This document shows, piece after piece, positions 1 to 8,833 of a stretch of DNA of 64,000 bases. The stretch is from contig JACKBR010000006.1 of NCBI GenBank assembly GCA_020634495.1, positions 77,472 to 141,471 of the forward strand, written 5' to 3'. Every line of letters begins with the position of its first letter. Positions within the stretch are counted from its first letter, which is position 1. A program made the translations under genes and the position numbers. This DNA is from Ardenticatenaceae bacterium (lineage in GTDB: Bacteria; Chloroflexota; Anaerolineae; Promineifilales; Promineifilaceae). The notes beneath the pieces are model-generated. The model ran no database searches, had not been told where the DNA came from, and saw only the letters and a list, made by a program, of their open reading frames with translations.

Positions 1-1850
1 AAATTGCCGTTGGGTCGTGAAGAAATGGCAAAGGCGTCTGCTTCTGGATTGAGCGTGACTGAGCCGGTACCTGGACCTGGGGTATTGGTTGGCGTTGGCG
101 GTGCGGGTGTATTTGTGGGGGTTGGCGGTACACCTGTGCTGGTTGGGGTGGGGGTTGGCCCGCCAGTGGTGCAAGAAGCATAGCTCATCGAAGCAATGTA
201 TGTTCCCCAGCGACCCTGCGTTGTGCCAGTGTTTTTACTGTACTCGCCCAAGTACCAGAAGGTCGTGCCATCTGGATCGATGGTCATGCCGGTGTAGTCA
301 CCCCAGCGGCGTGGCGAGGAAAATTCAAACGAGGTGTAATTGATTTCGCCAGCTTTAATTTGGGTTTCCGCTTGCAAGGTGTTTAGTGGATCGCTGCTCT
401 GTCGTCCGGCATAAAATACGGAGGGGAAGGAGCTGTTATTAGATTTGGTGTACCCGACTGCCATATCATCACAATGGTTAACGGCCAGGTCGGGATGGAA
501 ACGATAGTCGCCGTTGCTGGACAAAACGCCAGATTGCACAATGGTTGCCGTTGCGGGATTAATTTGCGCCCAGCGAATACAGTTCACGGAACCGCTGCCT
601 GGATTACAGGCTATGGCCATGGTTGTCCAGGCGAAACCGTTGCGGTATTCAAAATCGAGTGGACGCCAATCGCCTGCGTCGAGCGTGCCGCCGCCAGACT
701 GTACAGAAGCCAGGGGCAAGCCTGCCGTTACGCCTGTGCTGGCATTGAGATCGATGGTGCCAACGGCCGTTACCGTATTTGCCCCAAATGGATCATTCCA
801 GGCCCAGATGGTGTGATCCGCGCCATTGTAGCCTGTTTCTGTGATGAAATAGTGAGGGCCACTCGTTGGCCAGGTGCCCTGATTCCAACCATGCAGATTC
901 GCTGGCTGAGGCGTGTCTTCATTGCTGCCCAGGTTTTGCATCACAGATGCGGCTGGCTGCCCGGCATACATGGCCTGCTTGTCAAAGGCCCAGATGCGAG
1001 AGTCTAAGAAGCTAAAGGTAAACATGTTAGCGCCCATGTAAATGGCATCTTGACCCACGCCAGCATGTGGGTAATCGAAGAAGATGCTGCCGCTGCCGGT
1101 TACAAAGTGGTAGACATTCCAACTGCCTGTTGGATCATTTGTTTGAGAAACGGCCAAACAATAGCCAGTGCCGTCGGCATCAATGCCTAAAATGTAGCGA
1201 TCCGCAGATTCATCGTAAATGGCGTTGGGGTCAAACACGCCGGTACAATTGGGATTGGCTGACATGAAGCTGTCGAAGGTAGTGGGGCCAACTAGAGAGT
1301 TGCCGTTTTTGTCATAAATTTCGAGGGCCACGTTGACTACAGCAATGATGTGATTTGGGCCGACGGTTAGTTCAGGATCAGGGGGAACATTGCCACCGCC
1401 ACCGCAGCATTCGTTGTAATCCATGCTGTCGAAGTTGGTGCCTAAAACTGGGGTAAGCGGATTTGGGCCGCTGGGTTCCTGGATACCCAGGCTGGGAAGT
1501 AAGTTGGCTGATTCTGCTCGAAGTTCTGCTAACTGTGCTTCGCCGCGAATACCATCTTGCTCATTTAGATCTAATTCGCCTTGTCTCCATCGATCAAGTT
1601 GGTTGTTGGGGTCCAAAACACCAGCCGGTACATCACGCAAATTAATGGTAAATGGTTCGGATAATTGCGTCACTGGCAATGCGAGATCACCAGCCTCTAC
1701 AATCTCGCCGGAAGCGGGGGCAAAGGCTTGAATTGCTTCCTGGCGGCTGGCGGTTTCGGCTGCCGGGTTAACAGCGAGGCCGATCAGCCAAATGCCAATG
1801 GCTAGTAATGCGATTGGCAAGCCAATGCGGGGGAGTTTACGGAAAATCAT
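1..1850 (-). CDS. Secreted protein with C-terminal DNRLRE/CBM96-like domain (3' end missing)
   Basis: The reading frame is open from an ATG at 1850 to the left edge, giving about 616 visible residues; the C-terminus lies outside the window. A Shine-Dalgarno AAGGAG sits 7 nt before the ATG. The N-terminus is a signal peptide (basic MIFRKLPR, then a hydrophobic run to about residue 27). The middle is a large extracellular domain rich in G, N, D and aromatic residues. It includes a Cys-Cys-Gly4 segment near residue 140 and phrases such as FDYPHAGVGQDAIYMGAN, which look like a beta-rich, possibly propeller-like surface domain. A PTPT-rich linker follows. The last visible residues (LNPEADAFAISSRPNGN) match the start of DNRLRE/CBM96-type modules. 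It is probably exported and cell-wall or polysaccharide associated. The substrate is unknown. Confidence 0.75.
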   Translation of the reverse strand, partial: MIFRKLPRIGLPIALLAIGIWLIGLAVNPAAETASRQEAIQAFAPASGEIVEAGDLALPVTQLSEPFTINLRDVPAGVLDPNNQLDRWRQGELDLNEQDGIRGEAQLAELRAESANLLPSLGIQEPSGPNPLTPVLGTNFDSMDYNECCGGGGNVPPDPELTVGPNHIIAVVNVALEIYDKNGNSLVGPTTFDSFMSANPNCTGVFDPNAIYDESADRYILGIDADGTGYCLAVSQTNDPTGSWNVYHFVTGSGSIFFDYPHAGVGQDAIYMGANMFTFSFLDSRIWAFDKQAMYAGQPAASVMQNLGSNEDTPQPANLHGWNQGTWPTSGPHYFITETGYNGADHTIWAWNDPFGANTVTAVGTIDLNASTGVTAGLPLASVQSGGGTLDAGDWRPLDFEYRNGFAWTTMAIACNPGSGSVNCIRWAQINPATATIVQSGVLSSNGDYRFHPDLAVNHCDDMAVGYTKSNNSSFPSVFYAGRQSSDPLNTLQAETQIKAGEINYTSFEFSSPRRWGDYTGMTIDPDGTTFWYLGEYSKNTGTTQGRWGTYIASMSYASCTTGGPTPTPTSTGVPPTPTNTPAPPTPTNTPGPGTGSVTLNPEADAFAISSRPNGN

Positions 1851-2104
1851 TTTTTTGCTCCTTCACGACAGCGGTTATTGGGTTTTTCATAGCCGCTCAT
1901 TGTGCATGAGGTAAAGATTGCACGCTAGGCGGTCTATGTTTAATCACTCTGCTATGATTTGACAGCCAGGGAGGACGGCCGTTTCTTCCATAATATACGG
2001 TAGGTAGCTTACCTTACGAGAAATCTTTCTTTATTGTAATTACGATGCTTATTCTGAGGATATTTTTGAACGTTTGTGTTCAAAAATTTTTTTGTGAATT
2101 ACCG
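1851..2104. other. Intergenic region
   Basis: A 254-bp spacer between two minus-strand genes. It becomes AT-rich toward 2104 and contains one ACGGCCGT palindrome near 1974. I see no convincing promoter, RNA or small gene. Confidence 0.5.
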
Positions 2105-2800
2105 TTAACCCAATAACAAATAGGCCAGTATCAGCATAACAATAATCGCCACGGTGACGAGAAAGCCTAAAATAATATTAAGTGCCAGTGTGTCTTGCTT
2201 TGCGGAACGAGGCCGCTTGGCCTGGCTATCTCGTGGTTTATCTAAACTTTGCTTGAGGTCAGCGACCATTTTATCTGATTCTGTAGCCGGCTCGGCCGTT
2301 TTGCCAACAAGCGTTGGCTCTTCTTCTACAGGTTCCACGCGGGGAATGGCTTCCTCGCCCAGGGCTGCCGGTTCTTTGAGCCAATCGGGCAGGTCTTCAT
2401 TGGCAACGGCCGTTTCTTGAGTGGTTTCGGCGGGAACGGCCGTAAAAGTAGTGTCTACATCTTCTTCGGGCAGCCAGTCTGGCAGCTCATCTGTCTCTGA
2501 TTGGGCCAATACATCCCGTGTTAGCTTTGGCTCGGCGGGGGCTGGTGTTGTGGCGGCCAGGTCGCCTGCGCTTTGCAGCGCCGCCAGCTGCTGCCGGGCT
2601 TTTTCATGATTGGGATTTAAAGACAGCGTTTTGCTTAGATACACAGCTTGTTTTTGGGGAGAATCAACCAACAGACTCAATAAATACCAGCCCTGCACCT
2701 GCTCTGGATCGCTATCAAGCAGTTCGGTTAGCTGGCGTTTTGCAGTTTGTTTATCGCCCATTCTTACGGCGGCAATTGCCTCTTTCAGCTTTTCGTCCAT
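2105..2800 (-). CDS. TPR-like protein with acidic PDWL linker and C-terminal membrane anchor
   Basis: 231 residues from the ATG at 2800. This start is preferred over a GTG at 2821 because a GGGTGG-type ribosome site lies just upstream of the ATG. Residues about 1-80 form helical TPR-like pairs (AKRQLTELLDSDPEQVQGWYL, then ALSLNPNHEKARQQL-like). Next comes a long acidic, disordered linker carrying two copies of a short motif (LPDWLPEED and LPDWLKEP), then a basic stretch (KRPRSAK). A single C-terminal transmembrane helix of about 22 hydrophobic residues ends the protein, so the bulk faces the cytoplasm as in tail-anchored proteins. The PDWL motifs also recur many times in the giant protein at 33596-39547, suggesting a shared partner. 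The molecular role is unknown. Confidence 0.7.
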   Translation of the reverse strand: MDEKLKEAIAAVRMGDKQTAKRQLTELLDSDPEQVQGWYLLSLLVDSPQKQAVYLSKTLSLNPNHEKARQQLAALQSAGDLAATTPAPAEPKLTRDVLAQSETDELPDWLPEEDVDTTFTAVPAETTQETAVANEDLPDWLKEPAALGEEAIPRVEPVEEEPTLVGKTAEPATESDKMVADLKQSLDKPRDSQAKRPRSAKQDTLALNIILGFLVTVAIIVMLILAYLLLG

Positions 2801-2821
2801 AAGAAACCACCCTTGTGCCAC

Positions 2822-3036
2822 TTTAATTTAGCATCATTTACATAACAATGGTTACTGTTGGGGCACATTGTAGCATGGCTTGCATAAAATTTCGAGGGGA
2901 GAAATATGATTAAGAATCTATCCAAAAAAGCCAGAGGCTTGTACTGAGCGCAGCCAAAGTAGAAAAAAGAGAATCAGAGGCTTTAACCCTAAACTCAAAA
3001 ACCTTTATGAACTCTGTGGCTCATATTTAAGTGTAC
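2822..3036. other. Intergenic region
   Basis: About 215 bp, AT-rich. It holds a partial repeat-like phrase (TGAGCGCAGCCAAAGTA near 2951) and two copies of AGAGGCTT. A 13-codon reading frame starting at 2906 has a good GAGGGGAG ribosome site but no recognisable product. Confidence 0.4.
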
Positions 3037-3708
3037 CTATTTTGTTAATTGGCTGAGGCTGGGGCAGGGGTAATGGAGATGTGCCTGGTGGACGGCCGTA
3101 AAATCAACCTGAGAGACAATGGCAGGCTCCAGAAAATTAGCCAGGGCTAAAATCAGGTCGCAGACGGGCAGCCCCATCACGTTACAATAGCATCCTTGCA
3201 ACTGAGCCACTGGTTTGAATTGGGGGTGCTGAATGGCGTACCCGCCTGCTTTATCAAAAGGGTCTCCCGTGGCTATGTAAGCGTCAATTTCGGCATCTGA
3301 ATAAGGGCGCATGGTGACAACGGCCGTACTAACCCCATGCCATTCCCGACCGCTGCCCACTTCCCACAGCACAACACCAGTGTGTACCTCATGCTGCGTG
3401 CCCCGTAAACGTTTAAGCATCTGTCGCGCATCCGCCGCATTCGCTGGCTTATTAAGCATCTCTCCAGCAAAGGCAACCGTCGTGTCGGCCGCCAAAATGA
3501 TGGTTGGGGACGAGGCAACAGCCCTCAGCCCAGCAGCAATCTTTGCCGACTTTAGCCGGGCAGTTTGAACCACATTAAGCGCCGGGTCTGGGTCTGTAAC
3601 GCTGTCTTCGTCAGCGTTTGCCACCTGAATTTGAAAAGGCAGCCCTAAAAGCTGAAACAGCTCACGTCGGCGGGGCGATTGGGAGGCTAAAATAAATTGA
3701 ATATTCAT
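3037..3708 (-). CDS. maf: Maf family nucleotide pyrophosphatase
   Basis: 223 residues. Maf proteins hydrolyse non-canonical or pyrimidine NTPs (dTTP/UTP type) to the monophosphate, acting as house-cleaning enzymes; the YhdE branch is linked to septum arrest. The N-terminus has the family signature LASQSPRRRELFQLLG, followed by the ADTTV segment with the catalytic Asp, the conserved LNKPANAADARQML helix and FDKAGGYAIQ near residue 165. The ATG at 3708 is chosen because the longer start at 3735 would lie inside the terminator hairpin of the upstream rplL operon. No good ribosome site precedes either start. The C-terminal 20 residues after the family core are not conserved in my recollection. 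Confidence 0.9.
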   Translation of the reverse strand: MNIQFILASQSPRRRELFQLLGLPFQIQVANADEDSVTDPDPALNVVQTARLKSAKIAAGLRAVASSPTIILAADTTVAFAGEMLNKPANAADARQMLKRLRGTQHEVHTGVVLWEVGSGREWHGVSTAVVTMRPYSDAEIDAYIATGDPFDKAGGYAIQHPQFKPVAQLQGCYCNVMGLPVCDLILALANFLEPAIVSQVDFTAVHQAHLHYPCPSLSQLTK

Positions 3709-3715
3709 TGATATA

Positions 3716-3754
3716 ACAAAAAAGGCTAGTGCCAAGGCGGCCTAGCCTTTTTTT
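3716..3754 (-). terminator. Intrinsic terminator after rplL
   Basis: Stem AAAAAGGCTAG / CTAGCCTTTTT with a loop of about 13 nt and a U-run on the minus-strand transcript. It lies 25 nt after the rplL stop codon and closes the rplJL transcript before maf. The stem is near-symmetric and could work in both directions. Confidence 0.85.
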
Positions 3755-3778
3755 AACGTTTCAAAAAAACAGGTGCGT

Positions 3779-4162
3779 TTACTTCAATTCTACAACAGCG
3801 CCAGCTTCTTCCAGCTTCTTCTTGGCTTCTTCAGCTGCTTCTTTACCCACGGCTTCCATGATGGTACCCAGGTTATCAACAACTTCTTTAGCCTCTTTCA
3901 GACCTAAGGCTGTCAGAGCACGGACTTCTTTAATAACGTTGATTTTCTTCGGTCCAACCTCTTTCAAAACCACGTCAAATTCGGTCTGTTCTTCGGCAGC
4001 TTCTGCTTCGGCCCCGCCCATCATCATGCCAGGCATGGCAGCCATAGCCATTGGTGCAGCGGCGCTAACACCCCATTTTTCTTCCAGCATTTTGGTAAGT
4101 TCAGCAGCTTCCAATAGGGTCAGGCTGCTCAAATCGTCTACAATTTTTTCTAAATCGGCCAT
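3779..4162 (-). CDS. rplL: Ribosomal protein L7/L12
   Basis: 127 residues, the normal length for L7/L12, the flexible stalk protein that recruits translation GTPases such as EF-Tu and EF-G. The N-terminal dimerisation helix ([27 protein letters not shown]), an Ala/Met/Gly-rich hinge (about residues 34-55) and the C-terminal domain with [10 protein letters not shown] and the final [14 protein letters not shown] are all present. A strong GGAGG ribosome site precedes the ATG at 4162. It is the last gene of the rplJ-rplL pair and is followed by a terminator. The gene carries no ACGGCCGT palindrome. Confidence 0.98.
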   Translation of the reverse strand: MADLEKIVDDLSSLTLLEAAELTKMLEEKWGVSAAAPMAMAAMPGMMMGGAEAEAAEEQTEFDVVLKEVGPKKINVIKEVRALTALGLKEAKEVVDNLGTIMEAVGKEAAEEAKKKLEEAGAVVELK

Positions 4163-4225
4163 CTTAATATTTCCTCCGAAAATTTTATATTTTGTTTAAT
4201 TGTCTTCACTTGCAGCTAAACGGAC

Positions 4226-4765
4226 TTAAGCCGCTTCTGCTGCACCTTCTTCACTTTTTGCGTAGGCGTCAACAACATTAACAACCTGACGAACACCACT
4301 GGCCAAAACAGAGGCCACGTTGCGTGCTGGGGCGCTGAGCAGGCCAGCAATTTGTGCCCGCAGTTGCTCCAGGCTGGGTAGTTTTGCCAGGGCTTCTATT
4401 TGTTCAACTGTTAAAAATTCATTCCCTAAGAAACCACCGCGCAAAGTTACTTTTTCATCATCCTTGGCATAATCCACCAGGGCTTTTGCTAAGGACGGTG
4501 CTTCTTCCAGGGCAAAGCCTGTGGCCAGCTGACCTTCTAAGAAATTGTCTGGAAGCGTAATTTCTGCTTTTTCTAGGGCCAGTTTAAACAGCGTGTTTTT
4601 AGTAACATGGAATGTGCCATTTGCTTCATAAATTTTGTCCCGCAGAGCATTCATTTGCTTTACATTCATGCCAGTGTATTCGGCTAGAAAGATTGCGCGA
4701 CTATTCTGAATAAGTTCATCATATTGCGCTATCAGCTCTACTTTGCGTTTTTTTGTAATTGCCAA
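4226..4765 (-). CDS. rplJ: Ribosomal protein L10
   Basis: 179 residues. L10 forms the base of the ribosomal stalk, binds 23S rRNA and holds L7/L12 dimers through its C-terminal helix. Family segments are clear: the N-terminal KKRKVELIAQYDELIQNSRA, the EYTGMNVKQMNALR motif and the C-terminal helical tail ending in Ala/Glu-rich residues. The start is TTG at 4765, supported by a nine-base AAGGAGGTG ribosome site at ideal spacing and by alignment of the N-terminus with other L10 proteins. The gene sits directly behind the L10 leader and attenuator hairpin, so expression is probably autoregulated by the L10-L12 complex. Confidence 0.97.
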   Translation of the reverse strand: MAITKKRKVELIAQYDELIQNSRAIFLAEYTGMNVKQMNALRDKIYEANGTFHVTKNTLFKLALEKAEITLPDNFLEGQLATGFALEEAPSLAKALVDYAKDDEKVTLRGGFLGNEFLTVEQIEALAKLPSLEQLRAQIAGLLSAPARNVASVLASGVRQVVNVVDAYAKSEEGAAEAA

Positions 4766-4789
4766 ATTTATTCACCTCCTTATGAGTGA

Positions 4790-4968
4790 AATAAAAAATC
4801 CTCATGCCAGTGAGCATGAGGATTTGACAGACAATCTGAAACGAAAAGTCAGGCGAGGCTTTTTGAACCTGTACCGCGACTTTTAGCTGTAGAAGTTTGC
4901 AATCCCCACCTCGGCTGGCGATTTTAATACGATTAAGTCGTAACCAACTGTCTCTGGTAGAGAGCGTT
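4790..4968 (-). promoter_or_regulatory. Ribosomal protein L10 leader RNA with attenuator
   Basis: Between rplA and rplJ the minus-strand RNA contains ACCAGAGACAGTTGG and CAGCCGAGGTGG, which match the conserved sides of the L10 leader (Rfam L10_leader class as I remember it). After about 90 nt comes a perfect 12-bp hairpin, AAATCCTCATGC / GCATGAGGATTT (4796-4807 with 4814-4825), followed by UUUUUAUUU, a typical intrinsic terminator. L10-(L12)4 binding to the upstream element is known to control such attenuators. The assignment is from sequence pattern; a covariance search would confirm it. Confidence 0.8.
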
Positions 4969-4992
4969 TTAGTTTTTAATCAGCCGCTATTT

Positions 4993-5694
4993 TTACGACA
5001 AAGCTTCGCTTGTGTCAAGGCGAATACCAGGCCCCATTGTATTTGCCATCACAATACGATGAACATAGGTGCCTTTTACGGCCGCAGGGCGGGCGCGTTT
5101 TACGGTGTCTAGCAAATGGTTCAGGTTGTCCATGAGCTGTTCTTCAGTGAAGCTGGCTTTGCCAATAGGCGCATGAATGTTGGCGGTTCTGTCAACGCGG
5201 AACTCAACACGACCGGCTTTTGACTCTTCGATGAGTCTGGGCAAATCTGCACCAGGGGCAACGGTGCCTGCACGGGGGTTGGGCATTAAGCCGCGAGGCC
5301 CCAAAACACGACCAAGACGGCCGACTTTCCCCATCATGCTGGGCACGGCAATGGCCACATCGAACTCGGTCCACCCATCTTGAATTTTCTTGATGAGTTC
5401 GTCGTCGGCAATATAGTCGGCACCGGCTTCTTCTGCCAGGCGTGCGTCTTCACCTTCGGCGAAGACGAGTACGCGCACGGTTTTACCCAGGCCGTGCGGC
5501 AGGTTTAGTACTTCGCGTACTTGCTGGTCGGCGTGCCGTGGATCAACCCCTAGGCGCATGTGTACTTCTACGGTGGGGTCAAATTTAGTAACGGCCGTTT
5601 CCTTTATTAACTTCACAGCTTCAGACCGCGAATACAAATGATCCCGATCGATCTTAGCTGCGGCTTCCAAATATTTACGTCCTCGTTTTGGCAT
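4993..5694 (-). CDS. rplA: Ribosomal protein L1
   Basis: 233 residues, normal for L1, which forms the mobile stalk at the ribosomal E site and in many bacteria represses its own L11-L1 message. Diagnostic segments are [16 protein letters not shown] at the N-terminus, [43 protein letters not shown] and the C-terminal [18 protein letters not shown]. Start ATG at 5694 has AAGGAG upstream. It follows rplK by 50 nt and is separated from rplJ by the regulated L10 leader. Confidence 0.98.
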   Translation of the reverse strand: MPKRGRKYLEAAAKIDRDHLYSRSEAVKLIKETAVTKFDPTVEVHMRLGVDPRHADQQVREVLNLPHGLGKTVRVLVFAEGEDARLAEEAGADYIADDELIKKIQDGWTEFDVAIAVPSMMGKVGRLGRVLGPRGLMPNPRAGTVAPGADLPRLIEESKAGRVEFRVDRTANIHAPIGKASFTEEQLMDNLNHLLDTVKRARPAAVKGTYVHRIVMANTMGPGIRLDTSEALS

Positions 5695-5744
5695 AATTAC
5701 TCCTTGTGGTCTTAGCGAACCTGGTTAAGTTCTCCCACGGATAG

Positions 5745-6170
5745 TTAGTCAGATACCGTAATGCCCATGCTGCGTGCCGTACCAGCAATGATTTTGATGG
5801 CCGCATCCATGTCACGGGCATTTAAGTCCTTCATTTTCATTTCAGCAATTTCGCGTAGTTGGTTAGTTGTAACCGACCCAACTTTGTCGCGGTTAGGTAC
5901 AGAAGAACCACCACGAATGCCAGCAGCCTTCTTCAAGAGATCGGTTGCTGGAGGGGTTTTCAAAATGAAGTTAAAGCTTCCATCCTGAAAGACGGTTACC
6001 TCAACTGGGATGACCTGCCCGACCTGGCCCGATGTTTTTGCATTGTACTCTTTGCAAAACTGCATCAGGTTAATGCCGTGCGGGCCAAGCGCTGTACCAA
6101 CGGGGGGTGCCGGGTTGGCTTTGCCACCCTGAATTTGAATCTTAACAACTGCTTTTATTTTTTTAGCCAT
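5745..6170 (-). CDS. rplK: Ribosomal protein L11
   Basis: 141 residues, full length. L11 binds the GTPase-associated region of 23S rRNA and is needed for RelA-type stringent signalling. Signature segments: [23 protein letters not shown] at the N-terminus (a proline-rich turn) and GTARSMGI near the C-terminus. GGAGG lies just before the ATG at 6170. It lies downstream of nusG and upstream of rplA, the usual bacterial order. Confidence 0.98.
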   Translation of the reverse strand: MAKKIKAVVKIQIQGGKANPAPPVGTALGPHGINLMQFCKEYNAKTSGQVGQVIPVEVTVFQDGSFNFILKTPPATDLLKKAAGIRGGSSVPNRDKVGSVTTNQLREIAEMKMKDLNARDMDAAIKIIAGTARSMGITVSD

Positions 6171-6284
6171 ATTACCTCCATGGAGTCCAAACGCCTGTGC
6201 TCAGGCTCCTCCAAGAATCAAACAACAAAATACGAAGGCAGCGTACCCATAAATTGCGAGCAACCCACCTTCGCGAATAAACAA

Positions 6285-6911
6285 TTATACTTTTTCGACG
6301 TGCAAGAAATCGAGTTCAACCGGTGTTTCGCGACCAAAGAATGAAACCATAACGCGAACTTTGGCACGGTCAGCATCAATTTCAGAAACAGAACCGATAA
6401 AATCGGCAAACGGGCCAGTGCCAATGCGCACTTTTTCCCCAATTTGGAAGTCGAACTTCACCTTGGGCGCTTCTGCTTCCATGCGGTTCATGATTTTAGC
6501 AACTTCTTCAGGACGCAATGGGGTGGGTTCATTACCCATGCCCACAAATCCGGTTACGCCAGGCGTGTTGCGCACGACGTACCAAGAATCTTCATCCAGC
6601 AGCATTTGCACGAGAATGTAGCCTGGGAAAACGCGACGCTCTACCGTACGGCGCTTGCCATCTTTAATCTCTATTTCTTCTTCGGTAGGGATAACAACGT
6701 CAAAGATTTTGCCTTGCATGCCCATCGTTTCAATACGCTGTTCAATGCTGTGGCGCACCTTGTTTTCATAGCCAGAATAACAATGCACGACGTACCAGGA
6801 ACGGCCGTCATCTGGAATGAGGCTGCTAGTTTCGCTACCCGCTGACAAAGAAGACGTTTCTGTTACTGCTTCTTCTTTCACTTCTTCTTTATCTTCAATT
6901 TCATCACTCAT
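6285..6911 (-). CDS. nusG: Transcription termination/antitermination factor NusG
   Basis: 208 residues. NusG binds RNA polymerase through its NGN domain and couples it to Rho or to ribosomal protein S10 through its KOW domain. After a Glu/Ser-rich N-terminal extension of about 35 residues, the NGN domain begins at WYVVHCYSGYENKVR, contains the conserved RRVFPGYILVQM and ends near TPGVTGFVG. A KOW domain follows with IGEKVRIGTGPFADFIGSV. The acidic extension is longer than in E. coli NusG. The 157-nt gap from secE carries an interleaved inverted-repeat structure (see 6978-7065). Confidence 0.97.
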   Translation of the reverse strand: MSDEIEDKEEVKEEAVTETSSLSAGSETSSLIPDDGRSWYVVHCYSGYENKVRHSIEQRIETMGMQGKIFDVVIPTEEEIEIKDGKRRTVERRVFPGYILVQMLLDEDSWYVVRNTPGVTGFVGMGNEPTPLRPEEVAKIMNRMEAEAPKVKFDFQIGEKVRIGTGPFADFIGSVSEIDADRAKVRVMVSFFGRETPVELDFLHVEKV

Positions 6912-6977
6912 TTAAAATCTCACTTGCTAATGCCAGCAAATACTGCAAAGTTGCCCTAGTGTTTCGCCCAATAAATA

Positions 6978-7065
6978 TTGACGGATAAGCGATTCAACGC
7001 AAAACACTTAACACTTAAACTGAAGCAAACGTTCGCCTATTTTATCCGTCAAAAAGTTTGCTTCA
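6978..7065 (-). promoter_or_regulatory. Candidate structured RNA (pseudoknot-type repeats) between secE and nusG
   Basis: Two perfect inverted repeats are interleaved: TTGACGGATAA (6978-6988) with TTATCCGTCAA (7042-7052), and TGAAGCAAAC (7021-7030) with GTTTGCTTCA (7056-7065). Their order a-b-a'-b' means they either form a pseudoknot or exclude each other. The element starts 4 nt after the secE stop and ends about 67 nt before nusG. I do not recognise a known family. Confidence 0.5.
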
Positions 7066-7068
7066 TTA

Positions 7069-7296
7069 CTAGAGCCCAATAATCTGCTCAATAAGCAACT
7101 GAATCACATTTGAGAAAAGCAGATCAAATACCCACAAGAATAAGGCAAAGGCAATCGTAACGGCAATTACAATTGCTGTGAGCCGCTGCGATTCCTCCCT
7201 GGTTGGCCAGGTCACCTTACGTAGCTCGCCGCGAGTCTCTTTCCAATAACGAGCCATTGGATTGGGTTGATTGGCTGTTTTTTCTGTCACCGTCAT
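7069..7296 (-). CDS. secE: Preprotein translocase subunit SecE
   Basis: 75 residues, the short single-helix type of SecE found in most bacteria. It clamps SecY in the translocation channel. The conserved amphipathic segment RYWKETRGELRKVTWPTREES precedes one transmembrane helix (about residues 42-66). It is placed between tRNA-Trp/tuf and nusG, as in most bacterial genomes. The usual rpmG (L33) gene upstream is absent here; the 200-nt gap shows no L33-like sequence in any frame. Confidence 0.96.
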   Translation of the reverse strand: MTVTEKTANQPNPMARYWKETRGELRKVTWPTREESQRLTAIVIAVTIAFALFLWVFDLLFSNVIQLLIEQIIGL

Positions 7297-7456
7297 CTTT
7301 CCTTCTGTTCAGAAGTCAGCTTTATGCAAAAGCGGAAAGTTTTTGAACGTTAGAAAACCTGATTTCTCCGCTTTTTACAAATGTAATCAGCTAAATCATC
7401 TCGGTTTGCCTGTAAAAACTTCTAGCCAATACATAATGGCTGCCGTTTACAAAATT

Positions 7457-7488
7457 ACCTCCAGAGACCAACGCGGGCCTCTGGAGGT
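7457..7488 (-). terminator. Hairpin after tRNA-Trp
   Basis: Perfect 10-bp stem ACCTCCAGAG / CTCTGGAGGT with a 12-nt loop, 10 nt beyond the 3' end of tRNA-Trp. The minus-strand tail is AATTTT, weak for termination; it could be a processing or partial termination site. The T-run on the plus strand is stronger, but no plus-strand gene leads into it. Confidence 0.5.
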
Positions 7489-7497
7489 TTTTAAGAG

Positions 7498-7570
7498 CAG
7501 GGGGTGCAGGAATCGAACCCGCAGCCTACGGTTTTGGAGACCGTCGCTCTGCCAATTGAGCTAACCCCCT
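7498..7570 (-). tRNA. tRNA-Trp (CCA anticodon)
   Basis: 73 nt on the minus strand. Acceptor arms AGGGGGT / ACCCCCT pair fully. The anticodon arm ACGGT-CTCCAAA-ACCGT presents CCA, and the T-arm has GGTTCGATTCC. The 3' CCA is not encoded. It lies between tuf and secE, the common bacterial position. Confidence 0.97.
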
Positions 7571-7630
7571 AAAAATTAAATGGGGTCTGTATCTATTTAA
7601 ACTACAGTACCCCAATTATACACTAAATTG

Positions 7631-8833
7631 TTAATTCAGGATTTTAGTAATCACACCAGAGCCAACGGTCAGGCCACCTTCACGAATGGCAAAACGGCCG
7701 CCTTCTTCCAACGCCACCGGCTTGCTCAACGTCACCTGCAAGTTCACGTTGTCGCCCGGCATCACCATCTCTACCCCTTCCGGCAAGGCAATCTCACCTG
7801 TCACATCCAGGGTGTGGATGTAGAACTGCGGCCGATACCCTGGGAAGAATGCCTTGTGCCGCCCACCTTCGTCCTTGCGCAGCACGTACACTTCGCTCAT
7901 GAACTCCGTATGCGGGGTGATGCTGCCTGGCTTGGCCAATACCTGACCGCGCTCAATCTCTTCCCGCGCAATACCGCGCAGCAGCAATCCTGCATTGTCT
8001 CCAGCTTCCACCTTGTCCAGAATCTTGTGGAACATCTCCATGGAGGTCACAACCACTTTGCGGGTTTTTTCCTGCAAGCCCACAATCTCAACCTCGGTGT
8101 TGGGGGTCAGGGTGCCCCGGTCCACACGTCCGGTCACCACCGTACCGCGTCCTTTGATGGAGAAGACATCTTCCACCGACATCATGAACGGTTTGTCCGT
8201 CTGACGTTCTGGTGTGGGAATGTATTCGTCTACCACCCGCATCAGCTCCAGGATTGGGGCATATTCGGGGGCGTTCACATCGTCGCTCTCGCATTCCAGA
8301 GCTACCAGGGCGCTGCCCCGCACGATGGGGGTTTCATCCCCAGGAAATTCGTAGGTGTCCAGCAGCTCGCGCAGTTCTAGCTCTACCAGCTCCAGCAGCT
8401 CTTCGTCGTCCATCATGTCCACTTTGTTGAGGAAGATGACGATAGCTGGCACCTCTACCTGACGCGCCAGCAGCACGTGCTCGCGGGTTTGGGGCATGGG
8501 GCCATCGGGAGCGGAGACCACCAGGATTGCGCCATCCATCTGGGCGGCTCCGGTGATCATGTTTTTGATGTAGTCCCGGTGACCGGGGCAGTCTACGTGG
8601 GCGTAGTGCCGGTTTTCGGTTTCGTATTCAACATGGGAGATGGCGATCGTGATCCCGCGGGCTTTTTCTTCGGGAGCGTTGTCGATCTGGTCGAAGGCGG
8701 AGAAGTCGGCGAACCCTTTGAGGGACAGCGTTTTGGTGATTGCTGCTGTCAGGGTGGTTTTGCCGTGGTCTACGTGACCTATCGTCCCTATGTTCACATG
8801 TGGTTTTTCGCGCACAAATTTTTCTTTTGCCAT
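7631..8833 (-). CDS. tuf: Elongation factor Tu
   Basis: 400 residues, full length. EF-Tu delivers aminoacyl-tRNA to the ribosome. G1 [14 protein letters not shown], effector region KARGITI, G3 [12 protein letters not shown] and G4 NKVDMMD are intact, followed by domains II and III ending in [11 protein letters not shown]. The protein begins [20 protein letters not shown]. It lies between three upstream tRNA genes and tRNA-Trp and is probably co-transcribed with them. The gene has no ACGGCCGT, unlike its surroundings, which fits constrained codon choice in a highly expressed gene. Confidence 0.99.
   Translation of the reverse strand: MAKEKFVREKPHVNIGTIGHVDHGKTTLTAAITKTLSLKGFADFSAFDQIDNAPEEKARGITIAISHVEYETENRHYAHVDCPGHRDYIKNMITGAAQMDGAILVVSAPDGPMPQTREHVLLARQVEVPAIVIFLNKVDMMDDEELLELVELELRELLDTYEFPGDETPIVRGSALVALECESDDVNAPEYAPILELMRVVDEYIPTPERQTDKPFMMSVEDVFSIKGRGTVVTGRVDRGTLTPNTEVEIVGLQEKTRKVVVTSMEMFHKILDKVEAGDNAGLLLRGIAREEIERGQVLAKPGSITPHTEFMSEVYVLRKDEGGRHKAFFPGYRPQFYIHTLDVTGEIALPEGVEMVMPGDNVNLQVTLSKPVALEEGGRFAIREGGLTVGSGVITKILN

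Noticed and set aside
474..1007. Plus-strand frames in the first kilobase
   Set aside because: Antisense to the open minus-strand frame of the secreted protein, which has a ribosome site and signal peptide.
2906..2947. 13-codon frame with a strong ribosome site
   Set aside because: Too short to support, no family, and it overlaps a repeat-like phrase.
7297..7456. Possible rpmG (L33) gene upstream of secE
   Set aside because: I read all minus-strand frames; stops interrupt each and the Cys pairs of L33 are absent.
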